The notes under the pieces are model-generated. The model saw only the letters and a list, made by a program, of their open reading frames with translations. It had not been told where the DNA came from and ran no database searches. Below, piece after piece: positions 7,555 to 15,244 of a stretch of 49,086 nt of DNA. Source of the DNA: Candidatus Aegiribacteria sp. (GTDB taxonomy: Bacteria > Fermentibacterota > Fermentibacteria > Fermentibacterales > JCC-6). Each line of letters starts with the position of its first letter. Position 1 is the stretch's first letter. Both the position numbers and the translations under genes were made by a program. The stretch lies in assembly GCA_030638185.1 (NCBI GenBank), contig DAOWFD010000382.1:1-49086 (forward strand). The letters are read 5' to 3'.

Positions 7555-8286
7555 TTGAAAGACAGGACCTCCGTTATTGTTTGTCTGGTGATTATTATTC
7601 TATTCAATACGCCGGTTACGGCGTCGATTCCATCTTTTCTCCGGAGCCTGGGGATTCACCCGATAGAGGATTCCGGAAACGAAACACAGCGAGTGATCAG
7701 TTCGATTCAGGCTCTGGAAGAATTACCTGGAATCAGATTCAGTGTCCTTATTATTGATCTTCCTTCCGGGAGCCCTGTAGCACTGTCCGGTGAAGGTGTA
7801 TTCCCATTTAACATTCCGGAAGTATTTTTTCTCGCATACGCGATAGATATGATGCGGGTAGACAGCATTACATCGGGAACGCTGCCGGAAATTGAAACCG
7901 TAGCATCGTGGATCAATAACGCCGGTATGGATGATACACATTTAGTCGGAACGGGAAGCCCTGATTCACCCGAAACCATATCTTCAAGCACGGCAGAAGA
8001 TGTCGCACGGGCCCTTCAGATAATCCATTCAGGTATGGATATGCCTTCAGTGATGGAAATACTGGAAAACCCCGACATGGGGGAAGGACAGGCGTCGTCC
8101 GTTGGAGAAGGCTGGGATCTGTACGGATGGGTTGATTCCGGAGAAAACCACAAAACGTTTGCTTTAATAGCCATATCCCCAGAAGGAAGGGAACTGGGAT
8201 TTATTCTTCTGAGTGATGATCTCTGCTGTGATGAAAAGGGTAACCTCGCAATGATGCTCCTCTGGGAAGCCGTTCAGGAGCTTTGA
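7555..8286 (+). CDS. Second degenerate beta-lactamase-fold exported protein
   Basis: 243 aa from a TTG start. AAGGAG lies about 13 nt upstream, a long spacing. The N-terminus has a hydrophobic signal-like segment. The protein mirrors the gene at 6306: FSVLIIDLPSGSPVAL, then a nucleophile region reading FNIPEVFFLAYA, a mid helical part, and DLYGWVDSGENHKTFALIA with GRELGFILLSDD at the end. Neither Ser nor Lys of SxxK is recognisable, so it is further from an active enzyme than its neighbour. Shared YGW(I/V)D and GRELGF/FGIVVL features suggest the two are paralogues. Function unknown. It ends 98 nt before the outer-membrane barrel gene. Confidence 0.65.
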   Translation: MKDRTSVIVCLVIIILFNTPVTASIPSFLRSLGIHPIEDSGNETQRVISSIQALEELPGIRFSVLIIDLPSGSPVALSGEGVFPFNIPEVFFLAYAIDMMRVDSITSGTLPEIETVASWINNAGMDDTHLVGTGSPDSPETISSSTAEDVARALQIIHSGMDMPSVMEILENPDMGEGQASSVGEGWDLYGWVDSGENHKTFALIAISPEGRELGFILLSDDLCCDEKGNLAMMLLWEAVQEL

Positions 8287-8384
8287 TTGACAGACCTTGC
8301 CAGTCAACATATAATGTATTAAACTTAATCAAAGTTATTGTTGTAAGGGTGGAATTGGCCGCTCTTAAAACGAGGAGGAGAGTA

Positions 8385-8984
8385 ATGAAAAGGGTCTTTG
8401 TACTAATATGTCTTCTTGCTTTCGCCGGTACGGCCTTTGCCGGGTTCTCAATCGGTTTCAATAGCGTAGAGGTTCCTTGGCTGATAAGCGGAACAACTGG
8501 TGATCTTGAAACTGAAGATGTGTACTTGATTCGTTTTGGTGCAAAGGCATCACCAGAATTCCGTATTGAGGCTTATTTGGGATATGAGAAGCAGACATAT
8601 GAACTCGATCCTCAGCCCGCGGTACCTGTTGAATCAACCGGTTCAGGTACTGTTTTCGGCGGTGGAGGATACTATGTAATAGCAGATCCCGCAAACACAA
8701 GCTTCAGTATCGGTGTCAGATTCCTTTATGCCGCAACCAAGATTGAGCAAGGAACTACCGATTATGAAACTACTTCCTATGCCATTGATCCTCTCATGAG
8801 AATCGACTTTGCTATTCCAGGCGCTGAACAACTGGCTCTCTTTACAGAATATGGATTCCGTTACGCTAAGGCAACAATGAAAACTACTGTTGGTGGAACA
8901 GCTAGCGCCGTCGATGATGTATGGTCCGGGCTTGCTACATACGCACCACCGAATATTCTGGCAGGCGCTTACTACATATTCTAG
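8385..8984 (+). CDS. Outer-membrane beta-barrel protein
   Basis: 199 aa from ATG 8385, which has GAGGAGG a few bases upstream. The open frame reaches back to 8283 but the upstream part is non-coding in character. A clear signal peptide ends AFAG at about residue 20. The mature part alternates polar and hydrophobic residues in strands rich in aromatic girdle positions (FRIEAYLGYEKQTYEL, FSIGVRFLYAATK, LALFTEYGFRYAKATM). It ends in phenylalanine (AGAYYIF), the usual C-terminal signal for BAM-dependent barrel insertion. About eight to ten strands are possible. I do not see the TonB-plug, OmpA or porin signatures. Followed by a strong terminator. Confidence 0.8.
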   Translation: MKRVFVLICLLAFAGTAFAGFSIGFNSVEVPWLISGTTGDLETEDVYLIRFGAKASPEFRIEAYLGYEKQTYELDPQPAVPVESTGSGTVFGGGGYYVIADPANTSFSIGVRFLYAATKIEQGTTDYETTSYAIDPLMRIDFAIPGAEQLALFTEYGFRYAKATMKTTVGGTASAVDDVWSGLATYAPPNILAGAYYIF

Positions 8985-9003
8985 CAAATAGATGTACTGT
9001 ATC

Positions 9004-9035
9004 GGGGCACGCATAATGCGTGCCCCTTTTGTTTT
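9004..9035 (+). terminator. Strong intrinsic terminator
   Basis: A perfect 10-bp stem, GGGGCACGCA (9004-9013) with TGCGTGCCCC (9017-9026), has a TAA loop and is followed by TTTTGTTTTT. It separates the exported-protein block from argF. Confidence 0.93.
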
Positions 9036-9119
9036 TGTGCATCATTTCGGTTTATATTCCCCCGATACAATCTGATTTTCAAATACTATCAAAATAGCAA
9101 TTATCGAAAGAGGTACTTC

Positions 9120-10061
9120 ATGGCTGTGAATTTCAGGGGGCGAAGTCTGCTTACGCTTCTGGATCTATCGGGGGACGATATACGATACCTTATCGATGTA
9201 TCTCACCTGCTCAAGGCCGAAAGAACCGCTTTTCAGGTAAACCGGAGATTCAGAGGAAAAACCCTTGCCATGCTCTTCGAGAAGAGATCAACAAGAACGC
9301 GGTGCGCCTTTGAAACGGCATTCGGGGAAGAGGGCGGTCACCCGGTATTCCTCTCCAGCTCCGATATCCAGCTTGGAGTAAAGGAAAGTATCGAAGATAC
9401 TGCCAGGGTTCTCGGAAGAATGTTCGATGCAATCATGTTCAGAGGCTTCAGCCAGCAGACCGTGGAAACACTTGCGGAATTTTCCGGTGTGCCCGTTTAC
9501 AATGGACTGACTGACATGTTCCATCCTACACAGGTTCTTGCGGATCTGATGACCATGGAAGAGAACTTCGGACATCTGGCCGGTCTGAATTTCGTGTTTA
9601 CAGGTGACGGCAGGAACAATATGGCAAACAGTCTTATGGTGGGATGTGCCGTTATGGGAGTGAACTGTACAATTCTGGCACCTGATTCTCTATATCCTGA
9701 ATCCGAGCTTGTTGATACTGCATCTCAGATTGCTTATGATTCCGGTTCGACTCTTACTGTAACGTCTTCACTTGAAGAAGCTGTACCGGGGGCTGATGTA
9801 ATTTACACCGATGTATGGGTATCCATGGGCGAAGAGGACAAGGCAGGGGAAAGAATTGAACTTCTGGAGCCCTACAGGGTCAACTCGGAAATGATGGAAC
9901 AGGCGGACAATTCCGGAGTTATCTTCATGCATTGCCTGCCTGCGGTGAAGGGCAATGAAGTTACTGTGGATGTCATAGAGGGCAAATCTTCTGTTGTCTG
10001 GGATGAGGCTGAGAACAGAAAGCACACCATAAAAGCCCTTATGGTGGCCAGCCTGTTATAG
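9120..10061 (+). CDS. argF: Ornithine carbamoyltransferase
   Basis: 313 aa, typical for the enzyme that makes citrulline from ornithine and carbamoyl phosphate. The carbamoyl-phosphate motif STRTR is at residues 57-61, HPTQ at 135-138, DVWVSMGE in the ornithine loop at 231-238, and the active-site HCLP at 271-274. No key residue is missing. ATG 9120 is preceded by AAAGAGGT. DVWVSMG and HCLPA favour ornithine over aspartate or acetylornithine as substrate. No other arginine gene is in the window, so it stands apart from an arg operon. It is followed by polysaccharide export genes, with no evident link in function. Confidence 0.95.
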   Translation: MAVNFRGRSLLTLLDLSGDDIRYLIDVSHLLKAERTAFQVNRRFRGKTLAMLFEKRSTRTRCAFETAFGEEGGHPVFLSSSDIQLGVKESIEDTARVLGRMFDAIMFRGFSQQTVETLAEFSGVPVYNGLTDMFHPTQVLADLMTMEENFGHLAGLNFVFTGDGRNNMANSLMVGCAVMGVNCTILAPDSLYPESELVDTASQIAYDSGSTLTVTSSLEEAVPGADVIYTDVWVSMGEEDKAGERIELLEPYRVNSEMMEQADNSGVIFMHCLPAVKGNEVTVDVIEGKSSVVWDEAENRKHTIKALMVASLL

Positions 10062-10153
10062 AATGAAGGCTGAATCGAGGAGACAGATATGCCTGATAAT
10101 TGCGAACCGGGAATATATGCTTTTCTTCGTATACCCTATGTGAGGATGAATGG

Positions 10154-11386
10154 ATGATCCTTCTTATACTGTTAACCTTAATTGGTGAAGACACTGGTTT
10201 TTTCAGCGATGGTATTGAATTCATGGATGCAGGAAATGATTACATGTTTCAATCCCAGCCTCTGCATGAAGACATAAACTCTTTTGAGTATATAGTTGGT
10301 CCTGGCGATATATTCTGGTTCCTTATTCAGGGAGGCATTCCGAGTGAATATTCAGGGTTCGGGTCATCACTACTGAGAATATGCGTGACACCTGACGGTT
10401 ATGCTATAATACCCTCTGTCGGGGCATGGAAGGTTTCAGGCATGACATTGTGCGAAGCCTCCGCTGTCATTGAAAATGGTTTTGCGTCCAGGTTCCCGGG
10501 TTTGAGAGGTATGGCAGGCCTGGCAAGCCTCAGGACATTCAGATTACCGGTAACCGGACAGGTTGGTTCTCCGGGGATACAAGGCGCAACTGGAGCGCAT
10601 AGACTGGTTTACCTTCTTAACAATGCAGGAGGAATAACTCCGGCCGGAAGCTGGACTTCGATTCAAATTATTCATTCTAATGGTGATACTACTAAAGTAA
10701 ATATCACAGATTACCTTATACACGGCGATATGCTTGCCAACCCATATCTCAATTCCGGAGACAGAGTACATGTCCCCGAAGCAGAGGAATTCGTCTGGGT
10801 GGAAGGAGCAGTCAGGCTTTCGGGTTCATTGTCTTCCTCTTTGGAATGCGGTTCTGAGCAGATTACCTGGAGAGGGAGTGTAAGAGGCATGATTGAATAC
10901 ATCCCTGGAGAGACAGCACATGATTTTATTCTAAGGGTTGGAGGAACCAAATCATGGGCCTTCAGGGACAGTTGTTACATTTTAAGGTCTATTGATGATT
11001 CCGGTGAAGTAAGAATATCTGCGCCACTTGATAATCCCGATATTGATCCTGAACTTCTTCCCGGTGACATAGTTGTATGCCCTGGTGTTCCTCCTGTGGT
11101 ATCGGTGACAGGATGTGTGTATTCTCCCGGTATATATCCTTATACAGCTGGAATGGATGCCTACTTCTACATTTTTCAAGCGGGCGGATTTGACAACGTG
11201 GCTTCCGAATCCGGGATTCGAATTATTCTTACTGGAGGTGAGGAAAAAACGATTGATGAAATTTCCGCAATTCCTCCCGGAGCTGCGATTACAGTTCCCC
11301 GAAAGATTTTAGTGGGCTGGCAGGATCCTCTGCTGATCTTTACGAGCATTGCGTCGATAGTTATCGCGTGGAAGAGTCTGAACTGA
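10154..11386 (+). CDS. Polysaccharide export protein, Wza/SLBB type
   Basis: 410 aa from ATG 10154, with GAGG 8 nt upstream. An earlier in-frame TTG at 10100 gives a less likely N-terminus. After a short hydrophobic lead comes a poly-export domain (VGPGDIFWFLIQGG, LRICVTPDGYAIIPSVGAWKV). Then come SLBB-like beta-grasp segments: FRLPVTGQVGSPGIQ around residue 135, WVEGAVRLSG near 215, and VSVTGCVYSPGIY near 315. A hydrophobic C-terminal helix (LLIFTSIASIVIAW) follows. Family members form the outer-membrane channel or periplasmic connector for capsule or exopolysaccharide. No lipobox cysteine is visible at the N-terminus, unlike Wza itself. It is followed 1 nt later by a Wzz-like gene, as in export loci. 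Confidence 0.85.
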   Translation: MILLILLTLIGEDTGFFSDGIEFMDAGNDYMFQSQPLHEDINSFEYIVGPGDIFWFLIQGGIPSEYSGFGSSLLRICVTPDGYAIIPSVGAWKVSGMTLCEASAVIENGFASRFPGLRGMAGLASLRTFRLPVTGQVGSPGIQGATGAHRLVYLLNNAGGITPAGSWTSIQIIHSNGDTTKVNITDYLIHGDMLANPYLNSGDRVHVPEAEEFVWVEGAVRLSGSLSSSLECGSEQITWRGSVRGMIEYIPGETAHDFILRVGGTKSWAFRDSCYILRSIDDSGEVRISAPLDNPDIDPELLPGDIVVCPGVPPVVSVTGCVYSPGIYPYTAGMDAYFYIFQAGGFDNVASESGIRIILTGGEEKTIDEISAIPPGAAITVPRKILVGWQDPLLIFTSIASIVIAWKSLN

Positions 11387-11387
11387 T

Positions 11388-12632
11388 ATGAATAAGGGAA
11401 GACGGCCCCTGTGGTACCTCTACCTTCTGCTTAAAAACAGATGGTTTCTCGTAAAGGCACTTCTTATCATCATGATACCCACTGTTGTCATTACTTTCAT
11501 GCTGAAAAAGAAATACACAGTAACTACTGTAATTATGCCTCCCGAGGACCAGGCACCTTCGGGACTTTCCATTGCCGGTCTCGGGGTTTCCGAGTTTGCC
11601 GGTTACTTCAGCGGAGGAATGGGATTCTCTTTGCCCCTGATGACCACTATGTCGGATGTCTACGATGAGATACTGAAAAGCCGATCCCTTATAGAGCATG
11701 TAATTCTGTCAACAGCTTTCATCGATTCAACAGACCTCAGAAGCATTTACGATGAGAATGAGCAAGTAGGGCTCTACTGGGCAAGGATGAAGTTCAGGGA
11801 GAACTTCTCAGCGAATGTAACTCCGGCTGGATTTATTGGAATAGAGTACACCGCTGGGAATCCATGGTACGCTGTTGAAATTTCCGAATCCATTATCTCT
11901 ACCCTTGACAGCATAAATATAGACATTGTCTCAAGCCGGCTACACCAGACAAGATTCTATCTGGAAATACGTGCCGATATGGCTGATAGTATGCTTGTAA
12001 GTACAAGCCTTGCTATTAAGAGGTTTGAAGAGGAACATGACATGGTGGCTCCCGAACAGGAGATGACAGCGTATATCAACCGCCTTGGTTCACTGAAAAC
12101 GGAATACTCTATACTCATCATGGAAGTATCCGCCCTGAGGCAGGGCGTATCCGGTGCTCCAAGCGCTACTATTCTGTACAAGGAAAGGAAAGCAGCGGAA
12201 CTGCTGGATGTGATAAACATGCTTGAATCGGGTGTGGCAGCCCCGGGTTACGAGGATATCATGCCATCTGTAAACCTGGAAGACTTTACTGACATCAGCT
12301 TCGAATACGCTATTCTCAAAGCGGATTACAATATGGCTCTGATGCTTACAAATACCATTCAGTTAAGTCTGCAGGAGGTAATAGCTTCAGAAAACAGGGA
12401 ACAAATCCATATACGGGTTCTGGATCCGCCAAGACATCCCGGCTGGAAGAGTAAACCCAAAAAGATTTTTATCCTGCTGGAGGTGTTTCTTTTGGCGTTC
12501 ATTTCTCTGTTCGGGTTCCTTATAGCCAGGGAGAATATCCGGGATATTAAGAAGAAAAGACCTGAGCTGTGGGAACCATGGCGGAAACTGTTTGAAGAGA
12601 TCGGTAGGGATTTCTCCTTCAGAAGGAGATAG
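11388..12632 (+). CDS. Wzz-family chain-length determinant / polysaccharide co-polymerase
   Basis: 414 aa with the two-helix architecture of Wzz proteins: an N-terminal membrane helix at about residues 22-40 (ALLIIMIPTVVITFML), a large periplasmic coiled-coil region, and a C-terminal helix at about 363-385 (FILLEVFLLAFISLFGFLI). The Pro-rich stretch before the second helix (DPPRHPGWKSKPKK) is characteristic. No BY-kinase domain follows. It would set the chain length of a surface polysaccharide together with the SLBB protein encoded just upstream. No glycosyltransferase or flippase gene is adjacent, so this export pair is detached from a synthesis locus here. It ends 8 nt before the convergent rsgA stop. 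Confidence 0.85.
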   Translation: MNKGRRPLWYLYLLLKNRWFLVKALLIIMIPTVVITFMLKKKYTVTTVIMPPEDQAPSGLSIAGLGVSEFAGYFSGGMGFSLPLMTTMSDVYDEILKSRSLIEHVILSTAFIDSTDLRSIYDENEQVGLYWARMKFRENFSANVTPAGFIGIEYTAGNPWYAVEISESIISTLDSINIDIVSSRLHQTRFYLEIRADMADSMLVSTSLAIKRFEEEHDMVAPEQEMTAYINRLGSLKTEYSILIMEVSALRQGVSGAPSATILYKERKAAELLDVINMLESGVAAPGYEDIMPSVNLEDFTDISFEYAILKADYNMALMLTNTIQLSLQEVIASENREQIHIRVLDPPRHPGWKSKPKKIFILLEVFLLAFISLFGFLIARENIRDIKKKRPELWEPWRKLFEEIGRDFSFRRR

Positions 12633-12640
12633 CCCTTAAC

Positions 12641-13552
12641 TCAAGAGTCCTTTTCGTTCATGAAATCGACGTATTTCCCGTAGCGTATGTCCGATATTGA
12701 TCCATTATCAAGCGCTGATTTAACTGCGCAACCGGGTTCGGAAAGGTGCAGACAGTCTCGAAACTTGCATTCACCAAGACAATGTCTGAATTCGGGGAAA
12801 CAGAACTGCAGATCATTCCGGGGAATATGATCAATGGAGAACATTCTCAAACCGGGAGTGTCGATAACGGCAGTATTTCTTTCCAGAGGAATCAGTCTGG
12901 TGGCAACCGTAGTATGCTTCCCTTTGCTGGTCTTAGGATTAAGGCTGCCTATCCTTACTTCAAGGGATGGATTGTAATACTTTACCAGCGAGGTTTTTCC
13001 CACTCCGGACGGCCCTGTCATGACAACGGTCATACCCCTTATGTGTTCAAGCAGTTCATCCATGCCGTGACCCGTTATGCAGCTGACCGGAAAGAGAGAA
13101 TAACCTGTTCTCTCGAGGTTATATGTGACGAGGATCCTGTTTTTCAGCTCTTCATCCTGGCTGCGGCAGAGATCCATCTTGTTCAGCACAATTGTCGCTT
13201 TCAATTCCTTCCAGCTGGAAGCTGCAAGAGCCCTGCAGAGAAAACCGTCACTGAAAGCAGGCCACTTAATCGAGGTGACTACAAGGACCATGTTCACGTT
13301 GGCGGCAATTATCTGCGTTGATACGCCGTTCGACGATGTACGCTGAAGGACACCGGATCTCGGGAGTATTCTTTCAACAAGCGGTATGGCACCGGTTGTG
13401 ACTGCGAGAGCGTAATCACCTGTCACCGGTTGTATTTCATGGTAGACCCGCCCGGCTACTCTTGCTCCCGTCTCGAAGCCGCTCTCATCGATGATTGTGA
13501 CACCTCTTCTCCCGACGGAAGAGATTCTGCAGGTAAATTCTCCGGTTTTCAG
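12641..13552 (-). CDS. rsgA: Ribosome small-subunit-dependent GTPase A, with proposed CTG start
   Basis: A circularly permuted GTPase acting in 30S maturation. The G4 motif NKMDL comes first, then Walker A GPSGVGKTSL and G3 DTPGL. The C-terminal zinc module follows (FPEFRHC, CKFRDCLH, EPGCAVKSAL). The first ordinary start, GTG at 13426, would cut off most of the N-terminal OB domain. The frame is open upstream and encodes LKTGEFTCRISSVGRRG through ARGVYHEIQPVTGDYALAV, which fits that domain. No ATG, GTG or TTG occurs between there and the in-frame stop at 13598. A CTG at 13552 overlaps the ftsB stop (CTGA), with GGGAG 7 nt upstream. From it the protein is 303 aa, normal for the family. Function is secure, the start is inferred. 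Confidence 0.9.
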   Translation of the reverse strand: MKTGEFTCRISSVGRRGVTIIDESGFETGARVAGRVYHEIQPVTGDYALAVTTGAIPLVERILPRSGVLQRTSSNGVSTQIIAANVNMVLVVTSIKWPAFSDGFLCRALAASSWKELKATIVLNKMDLCRSQDEELKNRILVTYNLERTGYSLFPVSCITGHGMDELLEHIRGMTVVMTGPSGVGKTSLVKYYNPSLEVRIGSLNPKTSKGKHTTVATRLIPLERNTAVIDTPGLRMFSIDHIPRNDLQFCFPEFRHCLGECKFRDCLHLSEPGCAVKSALDNGSISDIRYGKYVDFMNEKDS

Positions 13553-13866
13553 AAAGGAACTCCCGGTGAATCGGGCTCTGTGAATCTTACAATGTATTCA
13601 CCCGGGCGGCCCCACCCAAGAATTTCCCTTACCATTCTTTCCAGAAAGAGGGAATCACTTCGTAGCCGCTGGATCTCCGATTCAAGAGAATCTATTTCCG
13701 TTTGAAGGTCGTCGATTAACAGTGAGATACTGTCGACATCTCCCTTCAGTCCAGCAAGGGCAATGAATCCATGTCTGTTGAAGACAAGAATCGCGGCAAC
13801 TATTACGAAGACTGAAACAAGTATTACATAAAACAATCTTCTGTTGCCGTTGCCCCGGCGCCTCAA
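13549..13866 (-). CDS. FtsB/DivIC-like septum formation protein
   Basis: 105 aa bitopic protein. A basic N-terminus (RRRGNGNRR) is followed by one membrane helix (FYVILVSVFVIVAAILVF) and a coiled coil at about residues 40-80 (LIDDLQTEIDSLESEIQRLRSD). The end is LGWGRPGEYIVRF, matching the LGxxxPGE motif of the FtsB/DivIC family. These proteins link early and late divisome components. The start is TTG with GAGG 6 nt upstream inside the end of eno. Position directly after eno is the common arrangement for ftsB in many bacteria, which supports the call. Its stop overlaps the proposed rsgA CTG. Confidence 0.85.
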   Translation of the reverse strand: MRRRGNGNRRLFYVILVSVFVIVAAILVFNRHGFIALAGLKGDVDSISLLIDDLQTEIDSLESEIQRLRSDSLFLERMVREILGWGRPGEYIVRFTEPDSPGVPF

Positions 13867-13867
13867 A

Positions 13868-15157
13868 TCAGACCTCGGTGGTTTTTTCGAATATTTGTGC
13901 TCCTCTGAAAACAGCCTGAGTCCCGAGTTCTTCCTCTATTCTCAGCAGCTGATTGTACTTGGCAACCCTGTCAGTTCTGCAGGAGGATCCTGTTTTCAGA
14001 AGGTCAGTGTTCATGGCCACAGTAAAATCACTGATATATGTATCCTCCGTTTCACCGCTCCTGTGGCTCACAACCGCCTTCCAGCCGTTCTTCTGGGCCA
14101 GGTTCACAGTGTTAATCGTTTCGGTTACTGTTCCAATCTGGTTCAACTTGATAAGGATCGAGTTGGCCGCAGAGCACTTGATAGCCCTTGACAGCCTTTC
14201 CTCACTGGTTACAAGAAGATCGTCTCCGATAATAAGTATCCTGTCCCCGAGAAGGCGGTTCATCCTCACCCAGCCTTCCCAGTCATCCTCGGCCAGCCCG
14301 TCCTCGATACTTACAATGGGGAAGTCATTGATCAACTCTCTCCAATATTCCACCAGCTGGTCGGAAGTCAGCCCGTCAGGATCACATCCGTGCATGAAAT
14401 AACGGTCATCTCTGTAGAATTCGCTTGCAGCCGGATCAAGAGCGATAAAGACATTTTCACCGGCCGTGTATCCCGCATCCGTAATACTGTCAACGATCAT
14501 CTCCAGAGCTGCATTATTGGAAGGCAGGTCAGGGGCCAGTCCCCCCTCATCGCCCACGGCAGTTGAAAGACCCATAGACGATGCTCTGCGGTTCAGAGCA
14601 TGGAATATTTCTGTTCCCGCCTGAAGGGCTCTGCTGAAACATTCAAATCCTGCGGGAACTATCATGAATTCCTGTATATCGATAGGATTCGAAGCATGCT
14701 TTCCTCCGTTGAGAATATTCATGAAAGGTATCGGAAGGTGTCTTGCTCCCGGGCCGCCAAGATACCTGTACAGGGGAAGCCCGAGGTGGCTTGCTGCTGC
14801 CCTGGATACCGCCATTGAAACAGCCAGCATGGCGTTCGCTCCCAGCCTGCCCTTGTTGGGAGTTCCATCCAGCTGGATCATTATTTCGTCGATTGATGCC
14901 TGGTTCATTGCCGAAAGACCGTATATCTCCGGCGCAATGAGCTTTTCAATGTTTTCAAGAGCCTTCAGCACGCCTTTCCCGTCGTAAGAGTCGCCGCCGT
15001 CTCTCAACTCAACAGCTTCATGTTCCCCCGTTGAGGCTCCACTTGGGACAGCCGCTCTTCCCCAGCCTCCGTTGAGAAGGAAAACCTCGACCTCAACCGT
15101 GGGATTTCCTCTGGAATCGAGGATCTGGCGTGCGTGAATATCGATTATATCAGGCAT
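13868..15157 (-). CDS. eno: Enolase
   Basis: 429 aa, full length for bacterial enolase (2-phosphoglycerate to phosphoenolpyruvate). The N-terminal RQILDSRGNPTVEVEV and GASTGEHEAVELRD loops, the SIEDGLAEDDW and GDDLLVTS metal-ligand regions, KLNQIGTVTET with the catalytic lysine, and SHRSGETEDT are all present. ATG 15157 is preceded by AAGGAA. It heads a compact leftward unit eno-ftsB-rsgA, with ftsB starting 1 nt after the eno stop. Confidence 0.98.
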   Translation of the reverse strand: MPDIIDIHARQILDSRGNPTVEVEVFLLNGGWGRAAVPSGASTGEHEAVELRDGGDSYDGKGVLKALENIEKLIAPEIYGLSAMNQASIDEIMIQLDGTPNKGRLGANAMLAVSMAVSRAAASHLGLPLYRYLGGPGARHLPIPFMNILNGGKHASNPIDIQEFMIVPAGFECFSRALQAGTEIFHALNRRASSMGLSTAVGDEGGLAPDLPSNNAALEMIVDSITDAGYTAGENVFIALDPAASEFYRDDRYFMHGCDPDGLTSDQLVEYWRELINDFPIVSIEDGLAEDDWEGWVRMNRLLGDRILIIGDDLLVTSEERLSRAIKCSAANSILIKLNQIGTVTETINTVNLAQKNGWKAVVSHRSGETEDTYISDFTVAMNTDLLKTGSSCRTDRVAKYNQLLRIEEELGTQAVFRGAQIFEKTTEV

Positions 15158-15244
15158 CTGTATTCCTTTCTTATGTATGTATTTTCATGTTGGAATATAC
15201 AGCATGACTAACTATTCGAGTATGAATTTCATATGAGCAGTATT

